Shown in pieces: positions 51,382 to 64,000 of a stretch of DNA of 64,000 bases (the first letter of the stretch is position 1; every line of letters begins with the position of its first letter). The DNA comes from Hybos culiciformis. Lineage: Eukaryota > Arthropoda > Insecta > Diptera > Hybotidae. Under the pieces are notes generated by a model. That model ran no database searches, had not been told where the DNA came from, and saw only the letters and a program-made list of their open reading frames with translations. Made by a program: the position numbers and the translations under genes. The stretch spans positions 27,891,433 through 27,955,432 of the forward strand of contig OZ023275.1 in assembly GCA_964007475.1 (NCBI GenBank), in the 5' to 3' direction.

Positions 51382-54300
51382 TGCTTAATAAATACAATTA
51401 TTACTCTTTGTTATAAACAAAAATTATTTTTCTTGGGCTCTTAATCTCATTTTTCACTTTTTTTTTCGCTTTTTTGAAGAAACATTTTAAAACACTTTAA
51501 TGTATTCATAATTCAGAATGTATGTAAACGAAAAAAAAAAACAACATCCTTTTGATAATTTTTTATTTTATTTGTTGTAGATTTTCTTCTTTTTTTCCTT
51601 TCAACACTTTTGCATGTTTAAAATGAAAAAGGGAAAATTGCTTTGGCAACCATAAAAGGAAAAATAAAAAAAAAAGTTGAGGAAAAAGTTATTCGAGTAG
51701 ATTAATGCTCTCTTTATTCATATTTATTTTCCTTTCGAAAAGGAAAAAAAAAATAAACAAAATTAATTTAGTGACACTGAGAAAAAATCATAGTTTAGTA
51801 GAGGAAAGTGGAAACGAGAAATATCCTTTTTTTTTTTAGCAAAGTATACCATAAGATAATTTTCCTGTCAATTATAATTCAGTTTAGCGGTGGCCCTGTC
51901 TGACACTCATTTAACTTATGAATCCATTGATGCAAAAAAATTTAAGTATATAAACATTTTTTCTGTGCCTTTTAGAAACTTAAGTCCTTTTTCTCTCTGC
52001 TTTTTATATCTTTTTATATTTAAGTCTATCAATATTAGAGCAATATTGCCTTCTATTAAAAAATATTTTAATTTTCATCTTATTTGTATTAAAATAGGAA
52101 TATCAAAGTTTTTATTTTTTTTTTTTGTATATTTGATGGAAAAACGGAACAAAAGGCAAAAAAATGGGGGAAAAATGAATAGGAAATTAAAATATTAAAT
52201 TTGTGTCAAGCAGATTATCACTCACTCAAAATATTTTGAACAGAGATACGCCTTTTCAGATGAAAATCGTAGTATTGTATATATTATTCTATTTAAAAAA
52301 ATATTTTTAGAAGAAATCACAAATGATATTTTCTTTCATACTTAAGAATTTTTTATTACACATTTTAGTGTTGCTAGAAGATGTGTATATGTAAGTACTT
52401 ACATTGTACGTACTATGTAAATAGGTACTTATTATGTAGATTCTTGTAAGCTAAACATATTATGTATATACTATTATGTATTCTCAGATAAATTTAAATA
52501 ATAAATACGACATGTTTACATACTATGATTTCTTGTTAACACTAATTTAAATACCAATTAATATTTTTTTGTAATATCTGAAACTGGAAAATCTAGAAAT
52601 TAATTAAAATCTTTGATAGAAAAAACTATAAATATAGTCGAAAAAAGTACGTGAGCGTAGATAATAAGAATTAATTCATTGTTAGTTATAGAACAAAAAA
52701 ATATTTCGTTCTTTGATTTGTTTGATTTGATTCAATGAGACTTAAAAATTTAATTTATTACGATAACTTTACAAATTATACTTTTATTTAAGACTACATA
52801 TCTGAAAAATTTATTATACTAGGATCAAAATGTAGACAGCAAAAATGAAGTTAAAACCAAAATAAATTCGAAGGAAAGTTATTTACAGGGAAATTTTTAA
52901 AACGTGAAAATTTTTAATTAATTGAATTTAATTGAAATTTTCCGGAGATTTTTCTTTTGATTTTAAAGATTATTTTTTAACGAGTAATCAAATATTTAAA
53001 AAGGAAAAATTTCAATTTTTGCGCGAGAATAAAACAAGAAAAAAAAAACGTTAAAAAGAAAAATTATCAATTTAAAAATTTATAAAAGGGAAAAAAAAAG
53101 TATGTACATAATAATAATTATGAAAATAAGTTAATGAGAAGAAAACGGAGCTTAAATAAAGAATTTATTGGGGTAAAAATTATATAAAAAGAAAAAATTA
53201 TCCTTTTTAATTTTTTTTTTGTTAAATTATTTCTCAAATAAATAAGTTCAGTTTTTTTTTTCTCTTTCGTTTATAATAAAATATAATTAATTATTATTAT
53301 CGCATTAAAAATATCCTTTTTACTTCAATAATTTTTTTTTTTTTCTTAATAATTTTTTTACAAAATTAATTATGTTGGTGTTAATGTTTAACAGTATGGA
53401 AATTTAATTTTTTTTTTTTTTTTTAAATCTTAAAATTAGATTATACTTTTCTTTTAATAATTTCTTAAACTGAATTTTAAAGTAAAAAAAAAAAATATTT
53501 TACACAATAAATGAAAATGAACCAAATATTTAAACTAAAGTATATTATATATTTCAATTATGTTTAACTATATTTATGTTTCATGAAAATAAATGGAATG
53601 TATATATAATATAATAGCATTAAAGCATGAAACTTTGCTGACTTTTTTTTTACAATTGTAAGCTATTATACTTATATATTTGGTTATAATAATTACAAAT
53701 ATTTATTTTGTATTCATTAAATCGATTAAAATATAATGTTTTTCGTTAATATTTTTACTCTCTCGAACGCGTTTATTAGACTTTTTTTCAAGACTCTGTA
53801 ATACTTTTTAAAATGTTTCTATATTAAATTTATTTTTTATTTGTTTTTAAACTTTTATCATAATTTTAATAATTTCAGCATATTTTCTTTTATGTGTGAA
53901 ATGAAATCCTTTCATAATGATTAAATAATAATTATATTAAAAATTATAATAAATGTAAAAATAAAACCATTTCCATATTATAATTTTTTTTTTTAATTAA
54001 ATTACACATAAATTTCATAAAGTGGTGGTTTACATGAAGATATAGTACTTAGTTAAACCTATTCCACTGGATCGCTTTTTATTTGGTATACTTAATAAAA
54101 TATCAACAGTACATACTTTTTTTTTTTATTCATATAAAAATGTAGTAAAAGAAGTATAACTTAAAGGTGTTACTTTACACAACATGGTTAGTGCAACCTG
54201 TAAAGTGTTACCTATAATTTTTGTTTTATTTTTCTCAACATTTTCACATTTGAGGAAAATAAAATAAAATCATAATAAATATTTTCGCACCACATAATAT

Positions 54301-57285
54301 GGTTTCGTTTTCATCTATGTTTGTATATTGCCAGATTATATCTGAGTTCCACTTAATCTTTGATTCTTTTCCAAAAGAAAGATTGAATTACAATTCAGGA
54401 AATTTAAAAATTATGTATTTGAAATTTTTGTAAACGCATAAGCATCATTGATTTTTCTAGATGTGTTCTAAGAAGTAATTTTCTTTTTCGTATGTCTTAA
54501 AAAAATATAGATTGGCGTTAAATTATATAGTATTGCCATCCATAATATGTTCAAAATATAAAAATTCGAGACGGCACATTAGATACTAGAAGTTGTTTTA
54601 TCTTACCTAATAAAAAATTTAGGTAGTGGTAGCACAGTAATAAGTTCACCTTCATTAGTATCCTACTCAACATATCATACTTTTACTGTCTGTGCGTATA
54701 TAAATCAAAATTGTCGTAATTTTAAGTTTTTTAGCTCTGGGTTGATTTTTTTTTTAGTTCAAGCTTTAAACATAAAATACAATACTTTTTTTTTAAAGAA
54801 AATCGTTAGTTTGATCCCATTACAAAACGTGGAAAATTAAATGACATTTTTTTGAACCAATAAAGGTTAAATCTGAATATTAATTTAAAAAAAACCTTTC
54901 AATTATAATTATTTTATTCCTTTAAACCTTTAAAATGTATAAAGTAAATTTTATAATATTTCTTTGTAAAAAAGTGTTAGGTTTCTGGACTATTTTTAAT
55001 TTCTTTTATGAACACATTTAATATTATATATGGTTTTTATATTACAACACATATGTAGATCTATACTATTTTTTTAAGCATTCCGTTAGCTTTTATAATT
55101 TTTTATATGAAATTAATTACGATATACGTAGTACGTACTGTACGTACAAGATACATATAAAGTCTTATTTAAAAACGAACAAATTTTTCTATTTTCATTG
55201 ATATTTAAAATGCTATCAGAAACGTTTTCAGTGTCAGCTGTTTAAATTTTTGATTTAGAAACTATACGATTCGATTTCTTGTAATCAACTTTAAATTTCA
55301 AATTTATAATACAGTTTAATGAGAAATATTTCTTATATGAATAAAATATAATGGAAATGGATATACTTAATGTAAGCCCAAGTAAGTGTAATAGGTATAT
55401 ATTCATGTTCTTAATGATAATCACCTAACATTTTGTAATATTGCTTTCAAATTAACCGATATTAAATTTTCTAAATTTATACACATTATAAAATATAAAC
55501 TATTCATGTTCAATTTAAGCTGATTATATTCATATAAACTTAATAAGATTAAAAGAAAATATTTGTAATAGATGTACATACCCATGTATACATTTTTTTA
55601 TCCTGATTTTGATCAATTTATTATTTTTTTTAATTAGTTAGTTTATTATAAACCTATTTCTCTGTTCAGATTCATTGCACTTTAATGTTAAATATTCATA
55701 AATCTTATAGAATTTAAAATTTTGCATTTAGAGAACTATAACACCCATAATTTTATTAGAATTAATGTTTGAGTTCATTGATCATTTTAAAAATTATTTA
55801 ATATACTATCAATGTTGTATTTAAAAGTAGTTTAGCTCAATCATTAATCTTATGAAGCAAAGAAAACTGCGCGAACGTCAATAGTAAATAAAAATTTTCT
55901 AGCTTATCATAATGTTAGTATATTTATGCAAATATGCACACAAATAATTAAGACTCATGAATACACTCTTTTCTTTTTCTAGCACACAGCATATCCAATT
56001 ATTCAATAAAAAATTATATATTCATTAAACACTATATTAAATCAAATAGGTGTATTATAAAGATAGTTAGTTATCTTCTATAATATAAAATAACTATATT
56101 ATAAAGTTCTTCTATCTTCAGCAGGAAGCTTTGTGAATTTTAATTTTAATTAAATCAATTTTATATCATAAAATGTAAAAATGAAAAAAAAAAAGAAGTT
56201 AAACACAGACATAAAATTAAATTATGAATTTTTAATGGAATTTGTTCCGTGCATCGTTAAATAATTAAAAATATAGTTTCTTACATTTTCGGAAAATGTA
56301 AGATTCCTTTGATTATTCACAGAAAATTCTTTGAATAATACATAATTTTAATTTTTTTTAAAAATGTTGCTTAATGAAGCGTATTATGTTTTTAAAACAT
56401 TTTTCAGGGTATAATATTTACTAATTCATTGTTTTTGAGTTACACTTTATAGATAAAACGCTGAGATTCTTCAAAAAAATACTTCGAATGATAAATAACG
56501 AAGAATACCAAATATCGTACTAAACTTATTCAAACTTTTTGGAAAAGCTTCATAATTTACATACAGATCACCAGTATGCAGATCCCAAGTATACGCAATG
56601 TATTTTATTGAAATTAAAAAATTTAACATTATTCAAAAAATAATAATTTTTTGAAATAAAATATTATTATAAAAATATAATCTAACCAAATTTGCCACCG
56701 TATTATTATAAATCATAATAATATTTCTCTCAGTGTAAAACCAAAAATATTTTCACTTGACTTAATATTCTCTGAGGAATTTTCCAGAAGATTTATAACT
56801 TTTAATTATTTATACTTTCAAATAGTTAAATTATAAATTAACAATACTTATGCATAGTAGTAGATCTTTTAACATTTAATGAATATAATTTACAACAGTA
56901 ATAAAAATACATATTTTATAACTATAATTAATATTTTATTAGATTTTATTACTGTTAATTAGAATCTTAAATGCAATTACTTTTATCTCAGATACTTGTA
57001 ATATAACGAATAAAATTGTTATGAGGAAAAATTAATTGAGGTTATGTTTAGAAGCATATTTATTGTGTATTTATGTATAGCTTGAATTAGTGATGTTCAT
57101 TTTAATTTAAATAATTAAAATAGCAAAATAAAAATGTTTTATTTTTGTAGTTTCTTTTTTTTTCCTTTCAATAATATTACATTATATCTTGTGGTATTCC
57201 AGTAGCTATTAAACGATACTATATAACTATATATTATGCATATGGATATATAACCACAAATAATGTAATAATAATGTTTATATAG
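51382..57285. other. AT-rich DNA, no gene seen
   Basis: Mostly A/T with homopolymers. The 102-codon plus-strand frame at 51890 has no recognisable protein character. Confidence 0.55.
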
Positions 57286-57492
57286 ATATGGATTTTTCGA
57301 GGTCCTCTAGAATTGAATGATTTATTAAATGCTGAACTTCTTAAACATTGGAAATATTTTTCTAAATCAAAGCAAATCGCGGTTATCTCACATAATTCCA
57401 GTATTTATAAGCAAGCTGGTAGATTTTTTTTTTTTTTTCAATCGAAGAGTTATATTGTGGTTACATTTCATAAACTGACAAAAAAAGGTTAA
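57286..57492 (+). pseudogene. Decayed coding fragment, perhaps BEL/Pao retrotransposon-derived
   Basis: Stop-bounded frame of 68 codons without a start. The first half reads WIFRGPLELNDLLNAELL, then KHWKYFSKSKQIAVISHN; the second half is a poly-T tract and simple residues. The G-P-L-x-L-N-x-L-x-x-A-E-x-L spacing loosely recalls the region before the zinc-binding part of BEL/Pao integrases. This is a memory-level resemblance only. No LTRs were seen. Confidence 0.2.
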
Positions 57493-58586
57493 GCTTTTTA
57501 TTCAACTAGAGAAGAATGTATGAAAACTATAATAATGTACATCACACAACGAAGTCAAATGAAAATACGAATCGACGCGCATTGTGTGAACTTTTAACTT
57601 AATTGCTAATTCAAAAAAAAAATAAAGTTTTTTTTTCACATTCCATTATGTGTAAGGTTATTTCATAATAAACTCTTGTAAAATTTTTGCTTAAAATATT
57701 TATTTAGAAGTTAATTTCAAATAAATTATTATTAATTTTAACCGAACCACAATTTTAAATCAAGGTAAATCGGTTATTTTAATTAAATGAAAACCTGAAA
57801 ATAAAAAAAAAATAAATTGAATGTATTTTTATAAAGAAATGATTTTCCATCAATATAAAGATAAGAATCTTTTATTTAAAAAAAATATACATAAATTTAA
57901 TTTTTCTCTTTAGCTTGTCTAATTAAAAATCAAGAAAAATCTTCTTTTGTGCTAAAAAAAAAAAAACAAGATGTAATAATCAGATTAAAATTAATGTCAA
58001 AAAATTAATAATTGCAGAAAATGTGACTTAAAAATTTTTAATCAACAGTTTGACAAAAATATTGCAAAATATTATCCATCAATTGCAAGTATCGTAATTA
58101 AACGTTAAACCCATATTTAAATAGTTTGCTACACACTATAACGATGATTATTTACAATATGGCTCTGTTTCTAAAATTTCTTAAAAATTTATAAGAATTC
58201 AGATGTTCAGTTTCATTTTAACCGTTTTTTTGAGTAAGTAAATGTCTAAATAGTTTTTTTTTGTTTGAAGTTAGTTTATAAAACTTTTTAACGTCTCCTT
58301 TAATAATATTACCTCTTTTTATTTTTCAGTAACAATAGTAATTTTTTTTTTCGTTTCGAGTCACGGTTTCGAGTCACGGAAACTAGAATTAATTGTCAGT
58401 TACTAGGATTACAAAATTTAATGCGAATACTTTTATTCGAAGCGTTTTTAGTGCAACAAATGAAATAAAAAAAAAGAAGGTGGGAAATAATCTTACTTTT
58501 AGAGAATTTTGCGTTGAAACATTGATATCGTTAAAACAACATTCAAAATTTTAGTCAACGAGTCACGAATACAATGAAGAATTTCA

Positions 58587-58790
58587 TTGTCTTCAAAAAA
58601 AAAAAAAAAAAAAGCTCTCATTTCATTGAATAAGGGACGAGCCAAGCTACAAAAATCTGTTAAAATTTTTCAAATAGGACGTCTATTTACTGAGAAATCG
58701 GAGCAAACGTCAAAAAAAATGGTATCGAGTCATGGCAAAACAGAGCCATATATGAATTCAGCAGCAGAGTCATATTCGAAGCTAAAATAA
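58587..58790 (+). pseudogene. 67-codon frame following poly-A, doubtful
   Basis: The frame starts inside a run of about 19 A and has no ATG at its head. It reads through KGRAKLQKSVKIFQIGRLF and ends ESYSKLK. G+C is somewhat raised over 58620-58790. Nearby CGAGTCACG words recur (58359, 58372, 58559), suggesting a repeat or decayed element. Not recognised as any family. Confidence 0.2.
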
Positions 58791-60875
58791 TTAATATCAA
58801 TTATGAAAAATTAAAAAAAATAAAACAGTGTTATATTATGTATGGACATTATTATGTATTTGTCTTTTATTATATATATACATACTTATATATATTCATT
58901 TATAGTAAAAACAAGATTTTTTTTTTTTTATTTCAAACCAAAGTAAATTGCGGTGGCAATTTAATAAAATTATACTTTTTTTTTTTTTGTAATATGACGC
59001 TAATTGCAAAACAATTTAATTATATATTCATTTTGAATTTTATTAAATATTTATTTAAAAAAAAATAAATTTTAAATATAATAATTTATTGATTTATTAA
59101 AATGAATGTTAATTTAAAAAAAAAAAAAGAAAATAAATTGCAATATTTTCGTTGAAATGGCAAATAACAAGAGTTATAGTTCTCTGAAAAAATCGATAGC
59201 GACGATGCAGTTATAATTTCTGTATGTAAATGACTTTCTGGGAAGATTTAAAGCCGTATTCGACATAAAAATTTCAGAAACACATTTTGTATTAAAAAAT
59301 ATTTTTTGTTATTTATTTTACGATAGAAAAAACAATAACAACTATAATTATCGTCTACCATATTTTGCTACAATTCATTTGCTAAACATTTATGGATGAG
59401 TTAATTTATATTTAATAATAAATGCAAAACTTTGAACCAAGTTTGTAATCACATAATACCAGAAAATAATCAACTTTTTGTCTCATTATGTTGTATTTTT
59501 TAGCTGATTCACCACTTTTTTTCAGTGTTATTAGAATGATACTGCATCTTTACAGCGCGGAAAAAGTTGTCACCGGCAAACAGCACAATATGAAAAGTTC
59601 TAGGACAAATTTTAATTACTTACATTTATTATACAATTTTTAATATTTTTTTGAAATTTTATCCGTACATCAAAAAATCATTTAAACCCCAACTACTTTT
59701 CATTATTAAAATAAATTATAATTTACTAGATTCTTTGATTATATACATTCACAATATAAAAGAAAAAAAAAAGTTTTAAATAAGAAACCCTAAACCTTTA
59801 TTTTTTTTTTTTACTTTTTCCAACAAACTTCCTTTTTTAATTTTTATTAAATTTTGAAAAACTTCTTCAATTTTATTCAAATTACCAAGACAAGAATTTT
59901 ATAAGTATTCTCTATCTATATATATTTTCTAATTAATTTTTAATAACGCGCACGTACTTAACAAGATTACAAAAAAAAAAAAAGTTCATTGAAATTTCAG
60001 TTTATTTTTATTTTGTATTTTTTCTTCCGATGCTTTTATATTTATAAATGATGTGAAACTTAAGATATAACCAACTTCTTGGAAAATTATTTTTAAAATA
60101 GGTATATATAATAGTATAAAATAAAAATAATAATATTCACGAACATCGTCTGAAAAATTCCAAGTCAATTGTCTTTATATATAAAAAAAAAAAAATTCAT
60201 CGAGATAAAACTGCACAATTAGAATATTTCGTATTAAAAAAAATGTAAATTCACATTTACGTTACAATGTGAATGTACATCATCAATTTACTAGAATATT
60301 TTCAAATTACCAAAAAAAAAACATATTAATATTATATATTCAATATTAAATTTGTTGGTTTCGTAAGAAAAGTGAATTTTTTATTTTATTAGAATTTATA
60401 TTATTTATAAAAATTCTTTATAAGCCCGGTTGTATTTTTTTTCAAATTTTTTTTTATGTGAACCAAACGTAAAAAAAATATGAAATACATCTTGGTGAAA
60501 TATTATTCGAGATTTTCGAACATTACTCCACACAATTAGTTGACGGGTATCTTGTTCAAAACATTTGATAATTATCAAATTTTAGAAAATAATTCTAAAT
60601 TTTAATTCTAACTTTTTTTGTTATTCAAATGAATATTTTTAATGCAACGTACCAATCATTTAGTGTAGTGTTGTGCATTATTGTACAATATATCCAACGT
60701 ACATTATTATGTTTTATTTATGATTGATTAAAGTTCATTCATTTAGAATAAATAATTTCTATATATATATGTATATTCGCATGTTTTATAATATAAAATC
60801 AAACAATTCAATTTGTTTATAAATTTGGAAAAAATATAATAAAAGTACCTAACTTTTTTTTTCTTAACAACACTA
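58791..60875. other. AT-rich DNA before the first 0.5-kb repeat
   Basis: A small complex patch at 59540-59610 (AGCGCGGAAAAAGTTGTCACCGG) is the only departure from low-complexity sequence. Confidence 0.5.
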
Positions 60876-61082
60876 TAATAGTAGATTATTGTATATGTAA
60901 ACTAAATTTGTTATTAATTAAGAGTTCTGTATACACAAAAATACATTGACACGAGTCAATACTTATATCACGAGACCGAAGGTCGAGTGATATAAATTGA
61001 CAAGTGTCAATGTATTTTTGTGTAAATACAGAACGAGTTGTATAACAAATTTTGTCTACATATCCAATATACTGTTTTAATG
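60876..61082. repeat. Long hairpin (about 100-bp arms) in repeat copy 1
   Basis: Imperfect inverted repeat centred on GACC-GAA-GGTC (60974-60984). The inner arms hold strong matches such as ACACAAAAATACATTGACAC against its inverse and TATATCAC against GTGATATA. Similarity extends outward through TTTGTTAT and ATATGTA words to the element edge. As RNA or single-stranded DNA it would fold into a long stem with a 3-base loop. Confidence 0.8.
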
Positions 61083-61222
61083 CGTAGGGGAGAGGTAGTT
61101 GCAAAGAGAGAATATTTTTTCTTCTCATTTTTTCTCATTTTTTTTTTTGTATTTGGCTGTATTGAAATATAGTGTGAGAGATATTATGTTTGTTTAGGTA
61201 TTACGTAATATTCAATACGAAA

Positions 61223-61315
61223 CATCTAAATGATTTCATTATTTACGCTGATGCATCTAAATTTTTTCATTATATACGCTGATGCATCTAAATTTTTTCA
61301 TTATTTACGCAGATG
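61223..61315. repeat. 31-bp tandem array, three units, in repeat copy 1
   Basis: Unit begins CATCTAAAT and ends ACGCTGATG, with starts at 61223, 61254 and 61285 and a partial fourth at 61316. The other repeat copy has only two units, so the array changes length between copies. Confidence 0.85.
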
Positions 61316-61421
61316 CATCTAAATGATTGCATGTGTATTGACGCATATAATACTCCATTTAGTGATCTAAATTCTATAGCACTAAATACAACATAACGAT
61401 CCCCAACGCATTAAAATTTTT

Positions 61422-63364
61422 ATATTTATAATAGAAAATCTAATTTTAATTTAATTCATTTTATTGTTTTTATTCATTGTATATAAACATTTCTCTTCTT
61501 TTATTGTCGATATATTATATAAATTAATAAATAGTAAATATTGCAGAAATAATATGAATAGAAATAAAAATTTAAGTTTTTTAAAATATTATATATATTT
61601 TTGATTAACAAGAAGGTACCTATATTATAAAATTCACCTATGGGCCAAAAAATTCAAAATTAATTAATTTTCTAATTAATTTAAAGTAAAAGTCAAATTT
61701 TAAATATAAACCTATTAAATTTTATTGCTTATTATTTTCGACTTTTTTATTTTCTAATTATTATTCTCATCATGTTTTATTATATTTTCATTCTATTTAT
61801 ATACCTATGTATTTTATTAAAACTAAATATCTAGATTGGATATAAAAATAAAATTTTTATTATACAAAATAATGTAATATAATAGAAAAAAGAATGCATT
61901 GAAAGTCTTTAAACATAAATGTAGAAATATATTGATGTAAATAAAATAAAATAAATTAAATTAAGGGTATATCAGTTATGGTTTCAAACCATGAAGTGTT
62001 TATAATGTGCCGCGATAAATTTCATTTCCTGCGTTATTATCGGTAATAAACTGAATCTAATCAGTTAATAACAAGTTAAATTTTTAATTATCAAACGTCA
62101 ATTTACACATTTTACTATTATGAACCTATACCTTATATATGACATTTTTAATTTTTTACTATTTTTATGAGTTAAAATTTTAGCTATAAATGAAATATAC
62201 TTTTAATTAAATTATTTAAAGTTTTTTTCCCATCAATGTTGAGTTTCACTATCAAATCCTTTTAGAAGTTTTCACGTTAAAAGAAAAAATTATTGTTCAA
62301 AGTTTTTTTTTTTTTTTTTTATAAAACTCTGAACAGCACACCCATAAATTATCATATCATTTTAAAATAAATTTATCATAAATATGCGCAAAATAACATA
62401 ATAATTAACATAGATTTTCAAAAGTGATAATTATTATTAACGAGATTTTAAATCTAGTTTGATTTTTAGCTACTAGACTTGTTTTTTTTTATTATTTTTT
62501 TTTTTAAAGGTGTCATATAAAAATAATTTTATGCAGAAAAAGATTATTTTAAAAATAAATATTACAAAAAACATAGAGAAATTCAGAAGCGATTAAAATC
62601 TTATTTTAAGAGGGTTTATGTAGAATTAGGAATCTTATTTTATTCCGAATATATACATATTTATGTTTTACTTTAAAAAATGTTTCGCTATTATAATTAC
62701 ATTTATTAGCCTTTAATAATTAATTAAAACTTATTTCAACTTAATATATAATAAAGTTTATTTTTGTTAAAAAAAAAACTTGTATGAATATTAATTTTTC
62801 CTATCACGAATAAGTTAAGTTAATCGGAACAAGTATATAAGTGTGTATCTATAAAAAAAAAAAGTATTTTATTAACTATTTTGTATATTTTATTAAAGTT
62901 TTGTGCATTTAAAATTTTGGTTATATAAAACTATAGAAACTAAACAACACTATACAAGAACTTATTTTTTGTCGTAACATTGTAAAAACATAAAATTTAA
63001 CATGAAAAACATTTTGAATAAATCAACTTTACTGAATTTGTTAAAAAAACAATTATTTGATTATTTGAATAAAACAAAAGAGATTGTTGGAATTATTTAT
63101 TTTGTATAATATTTGGACATAAAATTAGTAAAAAGTTAATAAATGTAAATAAAAAGACCTAATTCACTATGACAAGGTTACTATTTTACCAGCTCTCTGC
63201 AGATCAAAATTTATGCTTTCTTCATATAAGTTTAAGAAATGGTTATCAAAATATACGATTGTTGTCAACACATGATAATTTTATACAAGTGTAACTAATT
63301 ATGAACATTTTGAAATTTTTCATTTAACATTCTTGTTAACAAATACTGTAAATATTTCAATTAT
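61422..63364. other. 1.9-kb AT-rich spacer between the two 0.5-kb repeats
   Basis: No frame, RNA gene or inverted ends are visible that would make the two repeats the LTRs of one element. Confidence 0.6.
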
Positions 63365-63875
63365 TAATAGTAGATTATTGTATATGTAAACTACAATTGT
63401 TATTAATTAAGAGTTCTGTATACACAAAAATACATTGACACGAGTCAATACTTATATCACGAGACCGAAGGTCGAGTGATATAAATTGACAAGTGTCAAT
63501 GTATTTTTGTGTAAATGCAGAACGAGTTGTATAACAAATTTTGTTTACATATCCAATATACTGTTTTAATGCGTAGGGGAGAGGTAGTTGCAAAGAGAGA
63601 ATATTTTTTCTTCTCATTTTATCTCTTTTTTTTTTTGTATTTGGCTGTATTGAAATATGTGAGAGATATTATGTTTGTTTAGGTATTACGTAATATTCAA
63701 TACGAAACATCTAAATGATTTCATTATTTACGCTGATGCATCTAAATTTTTTCATTATTTACGCAGATGCATCTAAATGATAGCATGTGTATTGACGCAT
63801 ATAATACTCCATTTAGTGATCTAAATTCTATAGCACTAAATACAACATAACGATCCCCAACGCATTAAAATTTTT
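63365..63875. repeat. Copy 2 of the 0.5-kb interspersed repeat
   Basis: Same order and orientation as the copy at 60876-61421: palindrome centred near 63468, TTTTAATGCGTAGGGG at 63564, two 31-bp units (63708-63769) and the closing CCCCAACGCATTAAAA at 63855-63870. Most of the length difference is one missing 31-bp unit plus a 3-bp gap. High identity implies recent duplication or transposition. Confidence 0.8.
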
Positions 63876-64000
63876 TAATGCAATATACAATTTTGCAAAC
63901 TATATAAGAGAAATTTATTGATATTTGCACTACAAAAAAAAACATTATCTGAAATTGAAATTTTAAAGCAATTTTCACATAAAATGTGAATTTCTATGTT

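Larger units (their letters stand above)
60876..61421. repeat. Copy 1 of a 0.5-kb interspersed repeat (palindrome, 31-bp tandem array, terminal inverted motif)
   Basis: Nearly identical to 63365-63875, aligned at an offset of 2489 bp. It opens with a roughly 200-bp palindrome, continues through GC-poor sequence, then a 31-bp tandem array, and ends CCCCAACGCATTAAAA (61401-61416). That end is the inverse of TTTTAATGCGTAGGGG (61075-61090) with one mismatch. The frame of 80 codons on the minus strand is carried by both copies but follows the palindrome, so it is not taken as a gene. This looks like a non-autonomous mobile repeat; the class is unknown. Confidence 0.8.

Noticed and set aside
51890..52198. 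102-codon plus-strand frame
   Set aside because: Phe/Ile/Ser-rich with a poly-Phe run; no signal peptide logic, no splice context, no recognised family.
58838..59068. 76-codon plus-strand frame
   Set aside because: Composed of Tyr/Phe/Ile/Lys from simple sequence.
60886..61128. 80-codon minus-strand frame conserved in both 0.5-kb repeats (also 63375-63617)
   Set aside because: It crosses the hairpin, and its conservation follows from recent duplication of the DNA. The product has no recognisable domain.
61223..61315. CRISPR-like array
   Set aside because: The 31-bp units are directly adjacent with no spacers, in eukaryotic DNA.
60876..63875. LTR retrotransposon with the two 0.5-kb repeats as LTRs
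   Set aside because: The 1.9-kb interior has no gag or pol frame, primer-binding site or polypurine tract, and the repeats do not end in TG...CA.

Overview
This is eukaryotic, almost certainly insect, genomic DNA. It is extremely A+T rich (well over three quarters by eye), full of poly-A and poly-T runs, with spliceosomal GT...AG signals and AATAAA motifs. The one confidently recognised gene is a classic six-cysteine insect odorant-binding protein (OBP). There are no operons, ribosome-binding sites or long uninterrupted bacterial-type genes. The insect order cannot be fixed from the sequence.

Layout. About 0-9.8 kb is AT-rich desert with one minus-strand, coding-like terminal-exon candidate (5172-5333). 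About 9.9-11.3 kb has a possible tiny plus-strand first exon and a minus-strand coding-like patch. A GC-rich-ended terminal-inverted-repeat (TIR) element with a TTA target duplication lies at 15600-16222. A 920-bp TIR element carrying two inverted tRNA-like sequences lies at 18244-19163. A decamer tandem array and a GC islet with a 35-codon frame lie at 20.2-20.6 kb. A hAT-type MITE with a perfect 8-bp target duplication and a second palindromic element nested in it lies at 31218-31680.

The OBP locus is at 35.85-37.34 kb. One signal-peptide exon is followed by two tandem copies of the mature-domain exon. Each copy has its own acceptor, stop codon and AATAAA motif. From 37.3 to 60.8 kb the window is mostly AT desert with microsatellites, a tRNA-derived SINE-like piece (about 50.0 kb) and several short protein-like frames that look like decayed coding or transposon sequence. 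At 60876-61421 and 63365-63875 sit two near-identical copies of a roughly 0.5-kb repeat, built from a 200-bp palindrome, a 31-bp tandem array and a terminal inverted motif.

How it fits together. The OBP pair would encode secreted carriers of small hydrophobic ligands. The second mature-domain exon has no visible signal-peptide exon of its own, so the two copies may be alternative last exons of one gene, or the second may be a truncated duplicate. Everything else supported here is non-autonomous transposon sequence, simple repeats, or short islets of higher complexity whose coding status is uncertain. Splice calls and structures were read by eye; no similarity search was run.
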